Shown one piece after another: positions 18,066 through 27,857 of a DNA stretch of 64,000 bases. The notes under the pieces were generated by a model. That model saw only the letters and a program-made list of their open reading frames with translations, was not told the DNA's origin and made no database searches. Every line of letters begins with the position of its first letter. The stretch's first letter is position 1. This DNA is from Streptococcus infantis (lineage in GTDB: Bacteria > Bacillota > Bacilli > Lactobacillales > Streptococcaceae): assembly GCF_019929575.1 (NCBI RefSeq), contig NZ_JAHZPU010000003.1:1-64000 (forward strand), in the 5' to 3' direction. The position numbers and the translations under genes were made by a program.

Positions 18066-20039
18066 ATGAAAAAAAATGAAATAAATCCCTTTTTTATGTA
18101 TCTGATTGCTATAGTAACCTTTACGATTATGACCATTTTGATTGTGTTAGTAAAGGATAATCTTATCACTATAGCAAGTCTATTTTTATTTATCGTATTC
18201 TATGTTCTGCTATTTAATTTCCAGAGAAAATATTATAAAAAAACGGATATCGAGCAAATCCAGTATGTCAATCATCAGGCTACGGATAGTTTGAGTGCCC
18301 TCCTAGAGCAAATGCCTGTCGGGGTTGTTAAATTAAACATGAACAGCAGTGAGATTGAATGGTTCAATCCCTATGCAGAATTAATTTTAACAACTGAGGA
18401 TGGAGAAATTGATTTTCCTCAATTTCAAAAGATTTTAAAGAGTTCGATTTCTACTCCAGGGGCTTATGCCATTATTGGGGAGAAACGTTATGCAGTGCAT
18501 TTAGATAGAAATTCAGGTGTCTTATACTTTTTTGATGTTTCTGGTGAGTATGAGGCGACTGCTGAGCTTGTGACAAGTAGACCGGTAATCGGGATTATCT
18601 CAGTTGATAACTATGATGATTTGGAAAATGAAACGTCTGAATCAGACATTAGTCATATTAATAGCTTTGTTGCAAATTTTGTTTCAGAATTTGCTGGGAA
18701 ACATGCCATGTTTTCTCGTAGAGTGAGTATGGATCGGTTTTATCTATTTACTGATTACACTGTACTTGATCACTTGATGCAGGATAAGTTTTCTGTAATT
18801 GATACCTTTCGTGAGGAAGCTAAGCAACGGAATTTACCACTAACGATGAGTATAGGAGTTTCCTATGGTGATGGGAATCATGACCAGATTGGGAAGGTTG
18901 CTCTCCTCAATCTCAACTTAGCCGAAGTTCGTGGTGGTGACCAAGTAGTTGTAAAAGAGAATGATGAAACCAAAAATCCAATCTACTTTGGAGGCGGTTC
19001 AGCAGCATCTGTTAAACGAACTCGGACACGAACTCGTGCTATGATGACAGCTATCTCAGATAAACTTAAAAGTGTCGATCGAGTTTTTGTTGTTGGTCAC
19101 AAGAATCTTGACATGGATGCTCTTGGTTCAGCAGTTGGAATGCAGTTGTTTTCGAGTAATGTACTAGAAGATAGTTATGTGGTTTATGATCCTACACAGC
19201 TGTCTCCAGATATCGCTCGAGCGGTCAATTATTTGGAAGATGAGGGTGTTTCAAAACTTCTTCCTTTAAATCAAGCGATGACAATGGTTACCAAACGCTC
19301 CTTGTTGGTGATGGTTGACCATTCTAAGACAGCTTTAACCTTATCCAAAGAGTTTTATGACTTGTTTACCCAGACGATTGTCATTGACCATCATCGTCGT
19401 GACCAAGATTTTCCAGATAATTCGGTCATTACCTATATCGAGAGTGGAGCTAGTAGTGCTAGTGAACTAGTAACAGAATTGATTCAATTTCAAAACTCTA
19501 AGAAGAAACGTTTGAGTCGTATTCAGGCTAGTGTTCTTATGGGAGGGATGATGCTGGATACTAAAAATTTCACCTCTCGGGTAACTAGTCGAACTTTTGA
19601 TGTTGCAAGTTATCTCAGAACGAGAGGGAGTGATAGCATTGTCATTCAGGAAATTTCAGCCACTGATTTTGAAGAATATCGATTGGTAAATGAACTCATT
19701 TTGCAGGGGCAAATGGTACAGCCATCAATCCTGGTTGCTCAAGCTTTGGAGGATAAAGAGTACGATACGGTTGTTATTAGTAAGGCTGCTGATGCTATGC
19801 TTGCCATGTCTGGTATAGAGGCCAGCTTTGTAGTTGCTAAGAATAGTCAAGGAGCAATCTCCATTTCTGCGCGAAGCAGAAGTAAGATCAATGTCCAGCG
19901 AATTATGGAAGAGTTAGGTGGCGGTGGTCACTTTAACTTAGCTGCGGCACGTCTGACAGATATGAGCCTGCAAGAAGCAGGAGATAAACTGAAAACAGTT
20001 ATTTTTAATGAAACAAAAGAAAAGGAGTCAGAAGAATGA
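18066..20039 (+). CDS. gdpP: Cyclic-di-AMP phosphodiesterase GdpP (DHH family)
   Basis: GdpP (657 residues) hydrolyses the second messenger cyclic di-AMP at the membrane. Two N-terminal membrane segments (about 7-55) precede a PAS-like region, a degenerate GGDEF domain (SIGVSYGDG in place of an active motif) and the DHH/DHHA1 phosphodiesterase domain. The metal-binding residues are visible: [11 protein letters not shown] near 345-355, VDHSKT, and D441-H-H443 in IDHHRRDQ. The C-terminal [11 protein letters not shown] is the DHHA1 substrate motif. It overlaps rplI by four bases. Confidence 0.95.
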   Translation: MKKNEINPFFMYLIAIVTFTIMTILIVLVKDNLITIASLFLFIVFYVLLFNFQRKYYKKTDIEQIQYVNHQATDSLSALLEQMPVGVVKLNMNSSEIEWFNPYAELILTTEDGEIDFPQFQKILKSSISTPGAYAIIGEKRYAVHLDRNSGVLYFFDVSGEYEATAELVTSRPVIGIISVDNYDDLENETSESDISHINSFVANFVSEFAGKHAMFSRRVSMDRFYLFTDYTVLDHLMQDKFSVIDTFREEAKQRNLPLTMSIGVSYGDGNHDQIGKVALLNLNLAEVRGGDQVVVKENDETKNPIYFGGGSAASVKRTRTRTRAMMTAISDKLKSVDRVFVVGHKNLDMDALGSAVGMQLFSSNVLEDSYVVYDPTQLSPDIARAVNYLEDEGVSKLLPLNQAMTMVTKRSLLVMVDHSKTALTLSKEFYDLFTQTIVIDHHRRDQDFPDNSVITYIESGASSASELVTELIQFQNSKKKRLSRIQASVLMGGMMLDTKNFTSRVTSRTFDVASYLRTRGSDSIVIQEISATDFEEYRLVNELILQGQMVQPSILVAQALEDKEYDTVVISKAADAMLAMSGIEASFVVAKNSQGAISISARSRSKINVQRIMEELGGGGHFNLAAARLTDMSLQEAGDKLKTVIFNETKEKESEE

Positions 20040-20488
20040 AAGTAATCTTTTTAGCAGATGTTAAAGGTAAAGGGAAAAAAGGTGAAATTAAAGAAGTGCC
20101 AACTGGATATGCACAAAACTTTTTAATTAAGAAAAACCTTGCTAAGGAAGCTACAGCTCAAGCTATTGGTGAATTGCGCGGTAAGCAAAAATCAGAAGAA
20201 AAAGCACATGCAGAGATGCTTGCAGAAGCGAAGGAAATTAAAGCAAAACTGGAAGCAGAAGAAACAATCGTTGAGTTTGTCGAAAAAGTTGGTCCAGACG
20301 GACGAACATTTGGGTCAATTACTAACAAGAAGATTGCAGAAGAATTGCAAAAACAATTTGGTATTAAAATTGATAAACGCCACATTCAAGTTCAATCACC
20401 AATTCGAGCAGTTGGTTTGATTGATGTTCCGGTTAAGATTTATCAAGATGTAACAAGTGTAATCAATCTTCGTGTCAAGGAAGCTTAA
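20036..20488 (+). CDS. rplI: 50S ribosomal protein L9
   Basis: L9 (150 residues) binds 23S rRNA and spans the ribosome with its long helix. The N-terminus [20 protein letters not shown] is the family signature, followed by the charged connecting helix and a C-terminal domain with [15 protein letters not shown]. The ATG overlaps the gdpP stop, the usual arrangement in Firmicutes. Confidence 0.97.
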   Translation: MKVIFLADVKGKGKKGEIKEVPTGYAQNFLIKKNLAKEATAQAIGELRGKQKSEEKAHAEMLAEAKEIKAKLEAEETIVEFVEKVGPDGRTFGSITNKKIAEELQKQFGIKIDKRHIQVQSPIRAVGLIDVPVKIYQDVTSVINLRVKEA

Positions 20489-20530
20489 TTTACGATTGGT
20501 TGACAATATTGTAAAAGGAAGGAAAGTCTG

Positions 20531-21889
20531 ATGGCAGAAGTTGAAGAACTGCGTGTTCAGCCTCAAGATATCCTGGCAGAACAATCTGTTTTAGGAGCCA
20601 TTTTTATTGATGAGACTAAACTCGTTTTTGTCCGAGAATATATCGATTCACAGGACTTCTTTAAGTATGCTCACCGTTTGATTTTTCAGGCTATGGTTGA
20701 TTTATCTGATCGTGGAGATGCTATTGATGCAACCACAGTTCGGACGATACTAGATAGCCAGGGTGATTTACAAACTATTGGAGGCTTGTCTTATCTGGTT
20801 GAGATTGTCAATTCGGTGCCAACCTCTGCCAATGCGGAATACTATGCTAAAATTGTAGCAGAAAAGGCTATGCTTAGACGTCTAATTGCTAAGTTGACAG
20901 AGTCTGTAAACCTAGCCTATGAAGCTTCTCAACCTGCTGACGAAATTATTGCTCGTGCAGAAAAAGGCTTGATTGACGTTAGTGAGAATGCCAATCGAAA
21001 TGGCTTTAAAAATATTCGCGATGTATTGAATATCAACTTTGGGAATTTAGAAGCTCGTTCGCAACAGACTTCAGATATCACGGGTATTGCGACAGGTTAT
21101 CGAGATTTAGATCACATGACGACAGGTCTGCATGAGGAAGAATTGATTATTTTGGCAGCTCGTCCTGCGGTTGGTAAGACAGCCTTTGCTTTGAATATTG
21201 CGCAAAATATCGGAACCAAATTAGACAAGACAGTTGCTATTTTCTCTCTGGAAATGGGTGCTGAAAGTTTGGTCGATCGTATGCTGGCTGCGGAAGGCTT
21301 GGTAGAGTCGCATTCTATCCGTACAGGTCAATTGACTGAGGAAGAATGGCGCAAGTATACGATTGCTCAGGGTAATCTGGCTAATGCAAGTATCTACATT
21401 GATGATACACCAGGGATTCGGATCACAGAAATTCGCTCTCGTTCTCGTAAACTGGCTCAAGAAACAGGTAATCTAGGCTTGATTTTGATTGACTATCTTC
21501 AGCTGATCACAGGGACTGGTCGAGAAAATCGTCAACAAGAAGTATCTGAGATTTCCCGTCAGTTAAAAATCTTAGCAAAAGAACTCAAAGTTCCAGTTAT
21601 AGCTCTTAGTCAGCTTTCTCGTGGTGTAGAGCAACGTCAAGATAAGAGACCAGTTTTGTCTGATATTCGTGAATCTGGATCTATTGAACAGGATGCTGAT
21701 ATCGTAGCCTTTCTCTATCGTGATGACTATTATGAGCGCGGTGGTGAAGAGGAGGAAGGCATTCCAAATAATAAAGTAGAAGTGATTATCGAGAAAAACC
21801 GTAGCGGTGCTCGCGGAACGGTAGAATTGATTTTCCAAAAAGAATATAATAAATTTTCAAGTATTTCTAAGATGGAGGAACCAAGATGA
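20531..21889 (+). CDS. dnaB: Replicative DNA helicase DnaB
   Basis: DnaB (452 residues; called DnaC in Bacillus) is the hexameric helicase of the replication fork. The N-terminal domain (about 10-115) is followed by the RecA-fold ATPase with Walker A RPAVGKTA (about 210-217), Walker B LILIDYLQLI and the arginine-finger block EKNRSGARGTVEL near the C-terminus. It lies 42 bases after rplI behind AAGGAAGG and overlaps veg by four bases. Confidence 0.96.
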   Translation: MAEVEELRVQPQDILAEQSVLGAIFIDETKLVFVREYIDSQDFFKYAHRLIFQAMVDLSDRGDAIDATTVRTILDSQGDLQTIGGLSYLVEIVNSVPTSANAEYYAKIVAEKAMLRRLIAKLTESVNLAYEASQPADEIIARAEKGLIDVSENANRNGFKNIRDVLNINFGNLEARSQQTSDITGIATGYRDLDHMTTGLHEEELIILAARPAVGKTAFALNIAQNIGTKLDKTVAIFSLEMGAESLVDRMLAAEGLVESHSIRTGQLTEEEWRKYTIAQGNLANASIYIDDTPGIRITEIRSRSRKLAQETGNLGLILIDYLQLITGTGRENRQQEVSEISRQLKILAKELKVPVIALSQLSRGVEQRQDKRPVLSDIRESGSIEQDADIVAFLYRDDYYERGGEEEEGIPNNKVEVIIEKNRSGARGTVELIFQKEYNKFSSISKMEEPR

Positions 21890-22152
21890 CAGACGCATTT
21901 ACAGATGTGGCTAAAATGAAAAAAATTAAAGAAGAGATTAAGGCGCATGAGGGACAAGTGGTGGAAATGACCTTAGAAAATGGTCGTAAACGCCAAAAAA
22001 ATCGTTTAGGAAAACTAATTGAGGTTTATCCATCGCTCTTCATCGTTGAGTTTGGAAATGTTGAAGGAGACAAACAGGCTAATGTCTATGTTGAATCTTT
22101 CACCTATTCAGATATTTTAACAGAAAAGAACCTGATTCATTATTTGGATTAA
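21886..22152 (+). CDS. veg: Veg family protein
   Basis: An 88-residue Veg/DUF1021 protein with the characteristic HEGQVVEMTLENGRKRQKNRLGKL block. In Bacillus, Veg affects biofilm formation and sporulation regulation; in streptococci its role is unknown. It probably has a small beta-barrel fold and is cytoplasmic. Its ATG overlaps the dnaB stop, so it is the last gene of the gdpP-rplI-dnaB operon, which ends at the terminator 12 bases downstream. Confidence 0.85.
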   Translation: MTDAFTDVAKMKKIKEEIKAHEGQVVEMTLENGRKRQKNRLGKLIEVYPSLFIVEFGNVEGDKQANVYVESFTYSDILTEKNLIHYLD

Positions 22153-22163
22153 GGATAATCATG

Positions 22164-22190
22164 AAAGTGAGAAGATTTCTCACTTTTTTT
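22164..22190 (+). terminator. Terminator of gdpP-rplI-dnaB-veg
   Basis: AAAGTGAGAA (22164-22173) and TTCTCACTTT (22177-22186) form a perfect 10-bp stem with a 3-base loop, followed by a T run. Confidence 0.9.
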
Positions 22191-22197
22191 ATTTTCT

Positions 22198-22205
22198 TTC
22201 GAATG
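22198..22205 (+). promoter_or_regulatory. Possible degenerate cin-box of cbpD
   Basis: TTCGAATG matches the ComX box TACGAATA at six of eight positions and lies 48 bases before the cbpD start. In pneumococcus cbpD is a late competence gene, which makes a cin-box expected here. The match is imperfect. Confidence 0.45.
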
Positions 22206-22253
22206 ATATAGATGAGGTCAACCTCAAAAATCTAATTATTTGAAGGAGAATGA

Positions 22254-23387
22254 ATGACATTTACTAAAGCAGGACATAAAAAGGGAACTTTTCTCAGAAA
22301 GACAGCTGTAGGATCAGCTTCACTATTACTAGCAGGAGCTTTTTTGTTTGGTGGAGGAACTGTTCATGCCAACCAGGCAAACAATGGATCACTGGCACGA
22401 GGAGATGATTATCCCTATTATTATAAAAATGGAAGTCAAAAAATTGATAAGTGGCGCATGTACTCAGGACAGTGTACCTCTTTTGCTGCTTTTCGTTTAA
22501 GTAGCGTCAATGGTTTTGAGCTACCAGCTGCTTATGGGAATGCCAATCAATGGGGTTATCGAGCCCAAAAAGAAGGCTATCGTGTGGACCAGCAACCAGC
22601 AATTGGTGCGATTGCTTGGAGTACAAGAGGGCAATATGGTCACGTAGCTTGGGTATCTAACGTGATTGGAGACATGATTGAAATTGAGGAGTACAATTAC
22701 GATTATACAGAAACGTATCATCGTAGAATTGTAAAAGCGAGTTCTATGACTGGTTTTATTCATTTTAAAGATGTTGGGAATGCTAGTGTAGGGCATCATC
22801 AGTCTCTACTAGCTTCTAGTGGGACACATTACTTTACGGAAAAAGCAGCTATTATGGATCAGCCGACACTGACAGCTACTATTATTGAATACTATGAACC
22901 TGGACAGAGTGTTCATTATGATCAAACCTTTGAAAAAGAAGGATATAAATGGATTAGTTATATTTCACGAAGTGGAAACAGACGCTATATCCCCTTAACT
23001 AAAACAAGTAGTTCTAAAAATGGTTGGGAAAAAGAGGGAACAAGTTGGTATTACTATGACAATGGTCAAAAAGCAGTCGGTTGGAAGAAGATTAATGGGA
23101 ACTGGTATCATTTGCAAGCTGATGGTAGAATGACGACAGGCTGGTTAAAAGAAGGTTCGAATTGGTATTATCTGAAGTCATCTGGTGAAATGCAGACAGG
23201 TTGGCTGAAGGATAAAGGTATTTGGTATTATCTGGAAAGTTCTGGAGCTATGAAAACCAGTCAGTGGTTCCAGGTTTCAGGAAAACATTACTATGTAAAT
23301 GCATCTGGAGAATTGGCAGTAAATACTACTATCGATGGATTTCAAGTTGATGCTGATGGAGTTCGAGTAGAAAACCCAGCCTCATAA
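22254..23387 (+). CDS. cbpD: CbpD-type choline-binding murein hydrolase
   Basis: A secreted hydrolase (377 residues) of the CbpD type; in pneumococcus CbpD lyses related non-competent cells during competence. A signal peptide (about 1-40, ending near VHA) is followed by a CHAP domain with C74 and H130 (GQYGHVAWV), one SH3-like domain (about 183-250) and four or more choline-binding repeats (about 258-360, each with GW...WYYL). As I recall it, pneumococcal CbpD is longer and has two SH3 domains. This copy has one, so target binding may differ. The repeats predict choline on the teichoic acids of this organism. Confidence 0.88.
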   Translation: MTFTKAGHKKGTFLRKTAVGSASLLLAGAFLFGGGTVHANQANNGSLARGDDYPYYYKNGSQKIDKWRMYSGQCTSFAAFRLSSVNGFELPAAYGNANQWGYRAQKEGYRVDQQPAIGAIAWSTRGQYGHVAWVSNVIGDMIEIEEYNYDYTETYHRRIVKASSMTGFIHFKDVGNASVGHHQSLLASSGTHYFTEKAAIMDQPTLTATIIEYYEPGQSVHYDQTFEKEGYKWISYISRSGNRRYIPLTKTSSSKNGWEKEGTSWYYYDNGQKAVGWKKINGNWYHLQADGRMTTGWLKEGSNWYYLKSSGEMQTGWLKDKGIWYYLESSGAMKTSQWFQVSGKHYYVNASGELAVNTTIDGFQVDADGVRVENPAS

Positions 23388-23439
23388 GTGTTATTCAGCA
23401 TTTGGGCTCTTCCTAATGGTATTTTTCTCTGCTTTCCTT

Positions 23440-23451
23440 TATAATGGATGT
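23440..23451 (+). promoter_or_regulatory. -10 element directly before polA, no ribosome site
   Basis: TATAAT (23440-23445) lies six bases before the conserved polA ATG at 23452, and no purine-rich ribosome site is seen. Transcription from this element would start at or beside the A of the ATG. No good -35 was found, so the element is uncertain. Confidence 0.4.
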
Positions 23452-26085
23452 ATGGACAAGAAAAAATTATTACTAATTGACGGCTCTTCAGTTGCTTTCC
23501 GAGCATTTTTTGCACTTTACCAGCAACTGGATCGTTTTAAAAATGACAATGGACTACATACCAATGCAATCTATGGATTTCATTTGATGCTAAATCACCT
23601 GTTGGAGCGTGTTCAACCGAGTCATATCTTGGTTGCTTTTGATGCGGGTAAAACGACTTTCCGTACAGAGATGTATGCTGATTATAAGGGTGGTCGTGCT
23701 AAGACTCCGGATGAGTTTCGCGAGCAATTTCCTTTTATTCGTGAGTTGCTAGATCATCTTGGGATTCGTCATTATGAGTTAGCCCAGTATGAGGCGGATG
23801 ATATCATAGGGACTCTGGGTCGTTTGGCTGAAAAGGATTCATTTGACGTAACTATCGTCAGTGGAGACAAGGACTTGATCCAGTTGACAGATGAACATAC
23901 AGTGGTTGAGATTTCTAAGAAAGGTGTAGCTGAGTTTGAGGCATTTACACCAGAATATCTCATGGAAAAGATGGGCATCACACCAACTCAGTTCATTGAT
24001 CTTAAAGCCCTCATGGGAGATAAGGCGGATAATATCCCTGGCGTAACCAAGATTGGTGAAAAGACGGGTATCAAGCTCTTGTTAGAACATGGCTCGCTCG
24101 AAGGTATTTATGAAAATATCGATGGGATGAAGGCTTCTAAGATGAAGGAAAATCTCATTAACGACAAGGAACAAGCTTTCCTATCTAAAACACTGGCTAC
24201 CATCGACACGAAAGCGCCGATTGAGATTGGACTGGATGATTTGGTTTATAGCGGACCAAATGTGGAAAGCTTAGGTAAATTCTACGATGAGATGGGCTTC
24301 AAACAACTCAAGCAGGCTTTAAATGTATCATCAGCTGATGTGGCTGAGAGTTTGGACTTTACTATGGTTGACAAATTCAGTCAAGATATGCTAAGTGCGG
24401 ACTCCATCTTCCACTTTGAACTCTTTGGAGAAAACTACCATACAGATGACTTGATTGGCTTTGCTTGGTCGTGCGGAGACAAACTCTATGCTACAGATAA
24501 GCTGGAACTTCTGCAGGAGCCGATTCTTAAGGATTTTCTAGAAAAAACAGCTCTGAAAGTGTATGATTTTAAGAAAGCAAAAGTTCTCTTAAATCGCTTT
24601 GGTTTGAATTTGCAGGCTCCTGCTTTTGACAGTCGTTTGGCCAAATACCTTCTCTCTACTGTCGAGAATAATGAAATTTCAACTATTGCTAGTCTCTATG
24701 GTCAAACTTACCTAGTCGATGATGAAACCTTCTATGGTAAGGGTGTCAAGAAAGCTATTCCTGAGCGAGAGAAATTCTTGGAACACTTAGCTCGTAAGGT
24801 TGCTGTATTGGTTGAGACAGAGCCTGTTTTACTTGACAAGTTAAGTGAGAATGGGCAACTAGACCTTCTCTATGGAATGGAGCAGCCTCTGGCCTTTGTT
24901 CTTGCTAAGATGGAAATCGCTGGAATCAAGGTCAAAAAAGAAACCTTGCTTGAAATGCAGGCTGAAAATGAGCTTGTTATTGAAAAGCTGACGCAAGAGA
25001 TTTATGACCTAGCTGGTGAGGAATTTAATATCAACTCGCCTAAACAACTTGGCGAATTGCTTTTTGAAAAGCTAGGTCTCCCTCTCGAATATACCAAGAA
25101 GACCAAGACAGGTTACTCGACAGCCGTGGATGTATTGGAGCGTCTAGCTCCTATTGCACCAATCGTCAAGAAAATTCTCGATTACCGTCAGATTGCTAAG
25201 ATTCAATCCACTTATGTGATTGGTTTGCAGGACTGGATTTTAGCTGATGGCAAGATTCACACGCGCTATGTGCAAGATTTGACTCAGACAGGTCGTCTGT
25301 CTAGTGTCGATCCAAACTTGCAAAATATTCCTGTGCGTTTGGAGCAAGGTCGTCTCATTCGTAAGGCTTTCGTGCCAGAGTGGGAGGACAGTGTCCTTCT
25401 CAGCTCGGACTATTCACAGATTGAGTTGCGCGTTTTGGCGCATATCTCTAAGGATGAGCACTTAATTAAGGCCTTCCAAGAAGGAGCTGATATCCATACC
25501 TCGACAGCCATGCGTGTCTTTGGAATTGAACGTCCTGAGGATGTGACTCCGAATGACCGTCGTAATGCCAAGGCGGTTAACTTTGGAGTGGTTTACGGGA
25601 TTTCAGACTTTGGCTTGTCTAATAATCTGGGCATCAGCCGTAAGGAAGCAAAAGCCTATATTGATACTTACTTTGAACGCTTCCCAGGTATTAAAAACTA
25701 CATGGATGAAGTGGTGCGTGAAGCGCGTGATAAAGGTTATGTAGAGACCCTCTTCAAACGTCGCCGTGAGTTGCCAGACATCAATTCACGTAACTTTAAC
25801 ATTCGTGGTTTTGCAGAACGTACAGCGATCAATTCCCCTATCCAAGGTTCAGCAGCAGATATTCTCAAAATCGCTATGATTCAGCTGGATAAAGCCTTGG
25901 TTGCAGGTGGTTATCAGACTAAGATGCTTCTACAAGTACACGATGAAATCGTTCTTGAAGTGCCTAAGTCGGAATTAGCTGCTATTAAAAAACTTGTCAA
26001 ACAAACCATGGAAGATGCCATTCAACTCAGTGTGCCCCTCATTGCTGATGAAAATGAAGGCGTAACTTGGTATGAGGCCAAGTAA
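23452..26085 (+). CDS. polA: DNA polymerase I
   Basis: PolA (877 residues) fills gaps and removes RNA primers. The N-terminal 5'-3' exonuclease domain (about 1-290, with YEADDIIGTL and GDKADNIPGV) is followed by a degenerate proofreading domain and the polymerase domain. Motif A DYSQIELRVLAHIS lies near 652, motif B RRNAKAVNFGVVYG near 702 and motif C QVHDEI near 828. The ATG at 23452 gives the N-terminus MDKKKLLLIDGSSVAFRAFF shared with pneumococcus as I recall it; the longer in-frame start at 23416 would sit upstream of the -10. It directly follows cbpD and ends in a strong terminator. Confidence 0.95.
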   Translation: MDKKKLLLIDGSSVAFRAFFALYQQLDRFKNDNGLHTNAIYGFHLMLNHLLERVQPSHILVAFDAGKTTFRTEMYADYKGGRAKTPDEFREQFPFIRELLDHLGIRHYELAQYEADDIIGTLGRLAEKDSFDVTIVSGDKDLIQLTDEHTVVEISKKGVAEFEAFTPEYLMEKMGITPTQFIDLKALMGDKADNIPGVTKIGEKTGIKLLLEHGSLEGIYENIDGMKASKMKENLINDKEQAFLSKTLATIDTKAPIEIGLDDLVYSGPNVESLGKFYDEMGFKQLKQALNVSSADVAESLDFTMVDKFSQDMLSADSIFHFELFGENYHTDDLIGFAWSCGDKLYATDKLELLQEPILKDFLEKTALKVYDFKKAKVLLNRFGLNLQAPAFDSRLAKYLLSTVENNEISTIASLYGQTYLVDDETFYGKGVKKAIPEREKFLEHLARKVAVLVETEPVLLDKLSENGQLDLLYGMEQPLAFVLAKMEIAGIKVKKETLLEMQAENELVIEKLTQEIYDLAGEEFNINSPKQLGELLFEKLGLPLEYTKKTKTGYSTAVDVLERLAPIAPIVKKILDYRQIAKIQSTYVIGLQDWILADGKIHTRYVQDLTQTGRLSSVDPNLQNIPVRLEQGRLIRKAFVPEWEDSVLLSSDYSQIELRVLAHISKDEHLIKAFQEGADIHTSTAMRVFGIERPEDVTPNDRRNAKAVNFGVVYGISDFGLSNNLGISRKEAKAYIDTYFERFPGIKNYMDEVVREARDKGYVETLFKRRRELPDINSRNFNIRGFAERTAINSPIQGSAADILKIAMIQLDKALVAGGYQTKMLLQVHDEIVLEVPKSELAAIKKLVKQTMEDAIQLSVPLIADENEGVTWYEAK

Positions 26086-26108
26086 AAAATAGACTATTGA
26101 ACAAAAAG

Positions 26109-26144
26109 AAATCCCCTTGAACAGTAACGTTCAAGGGGATTTTT
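26109..26144. terminator. Bidirectional terminator between polA and the permease
   Basis: A perfect 14-bp stem, AAATCCCCTTGAAC (26109-26122) with GTTCAAGGGGATTT (26129-26142), with a T run in the + direction and TTTCTTTTTGT in the - direction. The two genes converge here, so it can serve both. Confidence 0.92.
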
Positions 26145-26201
26145 GCTGAAAAAATTTTTGTAAGCAAAGATAAAAGCGATTTTATCCAGCTAGTAGTAGA
26201 C

Positions 26202-27650
26202 TTACTTGATTTGTTTCTTTTGTTCTTTTTTGGCAAGTACTGGTAGAATCACACCTAATCCAATCAGAATAATTGGGGTTAAGATGTTTGTAAGAAGAGA
26301 GAATTGCCAAGCAGTTGGATTCTCAGCGTAGTTAATTTTTGGAACCATACCAAGGATACAAGCAAAGGCAGTAAAGAGGAAGCACCAAGTACCGATAATA
26401 AAGCCAAGCTTAGGATTGTTCACAAACTTGTATTCGGCATTTTTGTATGTTTTCCAAGCACGGTTGAGCATCATATAGGCAAGGAATACCCAGAGATAAC
26501 GCATTGGCATTACGATCGAATTGAGGTTGGTCATCCATTTTACAAGTCCGTCAATTTCCTGAATACCAAAAATTGGGAGTATGATGATAAGACTAACGAG
26601 GACGCCTGTAAGGAGGTAACCGTTAATGAGGACACCTTTCTCAGTACGTTTACGAAGCCAGCTTGGGATATAGTTCTCATCAGCATTATTGAGAAGGATT
26701 TGTAATGGTGCATCAATAGAGAAGGCAAGTGCTGCGATTTGTCCGACCATGTTTGTAAGAGCGTAGATTACGACAAAGAGGTTTCCAACTCCCCAAGAAT
26801 TTCCTAACATTTGGAAGGCTTGATAAGCACCATTACGCATGAGGTCTTCAGGGATATTATTGCCATCAAATAGCATTCCCATGGCAACTGATCCGAGGAT
26901 AGCAGAGAGCCCCACCATGATGGCCATGACAATCATACCTTTTGGAAATTCTTTTGCAGGGTTGCGAGTTTGATTAACATAAGGGGAAATTTTTTCACAA
27001 CCACCAACGGCAAAGACTAGTAGTGAAATCGTTGTAAAATAAGAAAAATCAAAGTTTGGAATGTAGGTGCTCAGTTGATCCATGTGCGGTGTCGCAAACT
27101 GAATATCTGGCTTGATGAAAGGCAGACCGACAGCCAAAAGCACAAAGAGTAAAGACATAATCAACATAGCACTTCCTGCCAAGCTACCAATGACTTTTAG
27201 AGTTGCCAATCCCTTTGTAGAAAGGTAGAGGAAAAGTCCAAAGATTAGCAAGCAGAGAATAACGATCCAGTGGATGTCGATTTGTTTAAGGAATTGTCCG
27301 TTACCTTGCAAAGCCCATCCAAGTGGAATCAGAATTCCTTGAGGTTTTTGTGCGAGATAAGGGATATGCACAACCCAGTAGGTCCAAGCAGCAAAGTAGG
27401 CTAGACGTTTGGTTGATGTTTTTTCAACCCAGTCACTAACACCGCTTCCGCTTTCCTTAAAGGTAGAACCAAGTTGTCCAACGATGAGGGAATAAGGGAT
27501 GAAGTAGAGTGCGAGGATCAAAATCCAAGATACGACGACTGAAATTCCCTGTTGAGAATAGTTGTTGACGACGTTTCCTAGCCCCCAAACCATATTGAAA
27601 GCGATTAGAGAAACCATCAGCCAATTAAGTTGGTGTTGATCTTTTTTCAT
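26202..27650 (-). CDS. APC-family amino acid permease
   Basis: An integral membrane transporter (482 residues, about 12 helices) of the amino acid-polyamine-organocation superfamily, close to the glutamate/GABA-antiporter branch. The first helix with FNMVWGLGNVVNN and the block CEKISPYVNQTRNPAKEFPKG are family-typical. Substrate cannot be read from sequence. It is alone on the - strand between polA and the glycan locus. Its upstream gap carries two DnaA boxes and a TATACT -10 close to the start. Confidence 0.8.
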   Translation of the reverse strand: MKKDQHQLNWLMVSLIAFNMVWGLGNVVNNYSQQGISVVVSWILILALYFIPYSLIVGQLGSTFKESGSGVSDWVEKTSTKRLAYFAAWTYWVVHIPYLAQKPQGILIPLGWALQGNGQFLKQIDIHWIVILCLLIFGLFLYLSTKGLATLKVIGSLAGSAMLIMSLLFVLLAVGLPFIKPDIQFATPHMDQLSTYIPNFDFSYFTTISLLVFAVGGCEKISPYVNQTRNPAKEFPKGMIVMAIMVGLSAILGSVAMGMLFDGNNIPEDLMRNGAYQAFQMLGNSWGVGNLFVVIYALTNMVGQIAALAFSIDAPLQILLNNADENYIPSWLRKRTEKGVLINGYLLTGVLVSLIIILPIFGIQEIDGLVKWMTNLNSIVMPMRYLWVFLAYMMLNRAWKTYKNAEYKFVNNPKLGFIIGTWCFLFTAFACILGMVPKINYAENPTAWQFSLLTNILTPIILIGLGVILPVLAKKEQKKQIK

Positions 27651-27773
27651 AATGTCTCCTTTTCTGATAATTTCAGTATATCATGTTTTTTTGAAAGCGC
27701 CTAACAAAATTTGAAATTTCCTATAAAAAATGTAGGGGGAATTTATCAGATGGAGTTTGTACTTGAGTAAAAG

Positions 27774-27794
27774 TTATACACAATCTGTGGATAA
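27774..27794. promoter_or_regulatory. Inverted pair of consensus DnaA boxes
   Basis: TTATACACA (27774-27782) and TGTGGATAA (27786-27794) both fit the DnaA box TTATNCACA, in opposite orientation and three bases apart. They lie in a gene-free gap of about 200 bases upstream of the permease. This is not a replication origin by itself, as there is no dnaA gene, no long box array and no obvious unwinding element. Confidence 0.55.
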
Positions 27795-27821
27795 CTTTGT
27801 GGAGGATTTGGTATAAATCAG

Positions 27822-27852
27822 AAAATCCCCTTGTACATGACAAAGGGATTTG
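27822..27852 (-). terminator. Terminator of the GH92 gene
   Basis: AAATCCC (27823-27829) pairs with GGGATTT (27845-27851), extended by TTGT/ACAA. On the - strand the stem is followed by a short T run. Confidence 0.75.
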
Positions 27853-27857
27853 AACTA

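Noticed and set aside
27692-27706. TGAAAGCGCCTAACA near the permease promoter as a cre site
   Set aside because: One extra base in the centre breaks the fixed spacing of the CcpA consensus.
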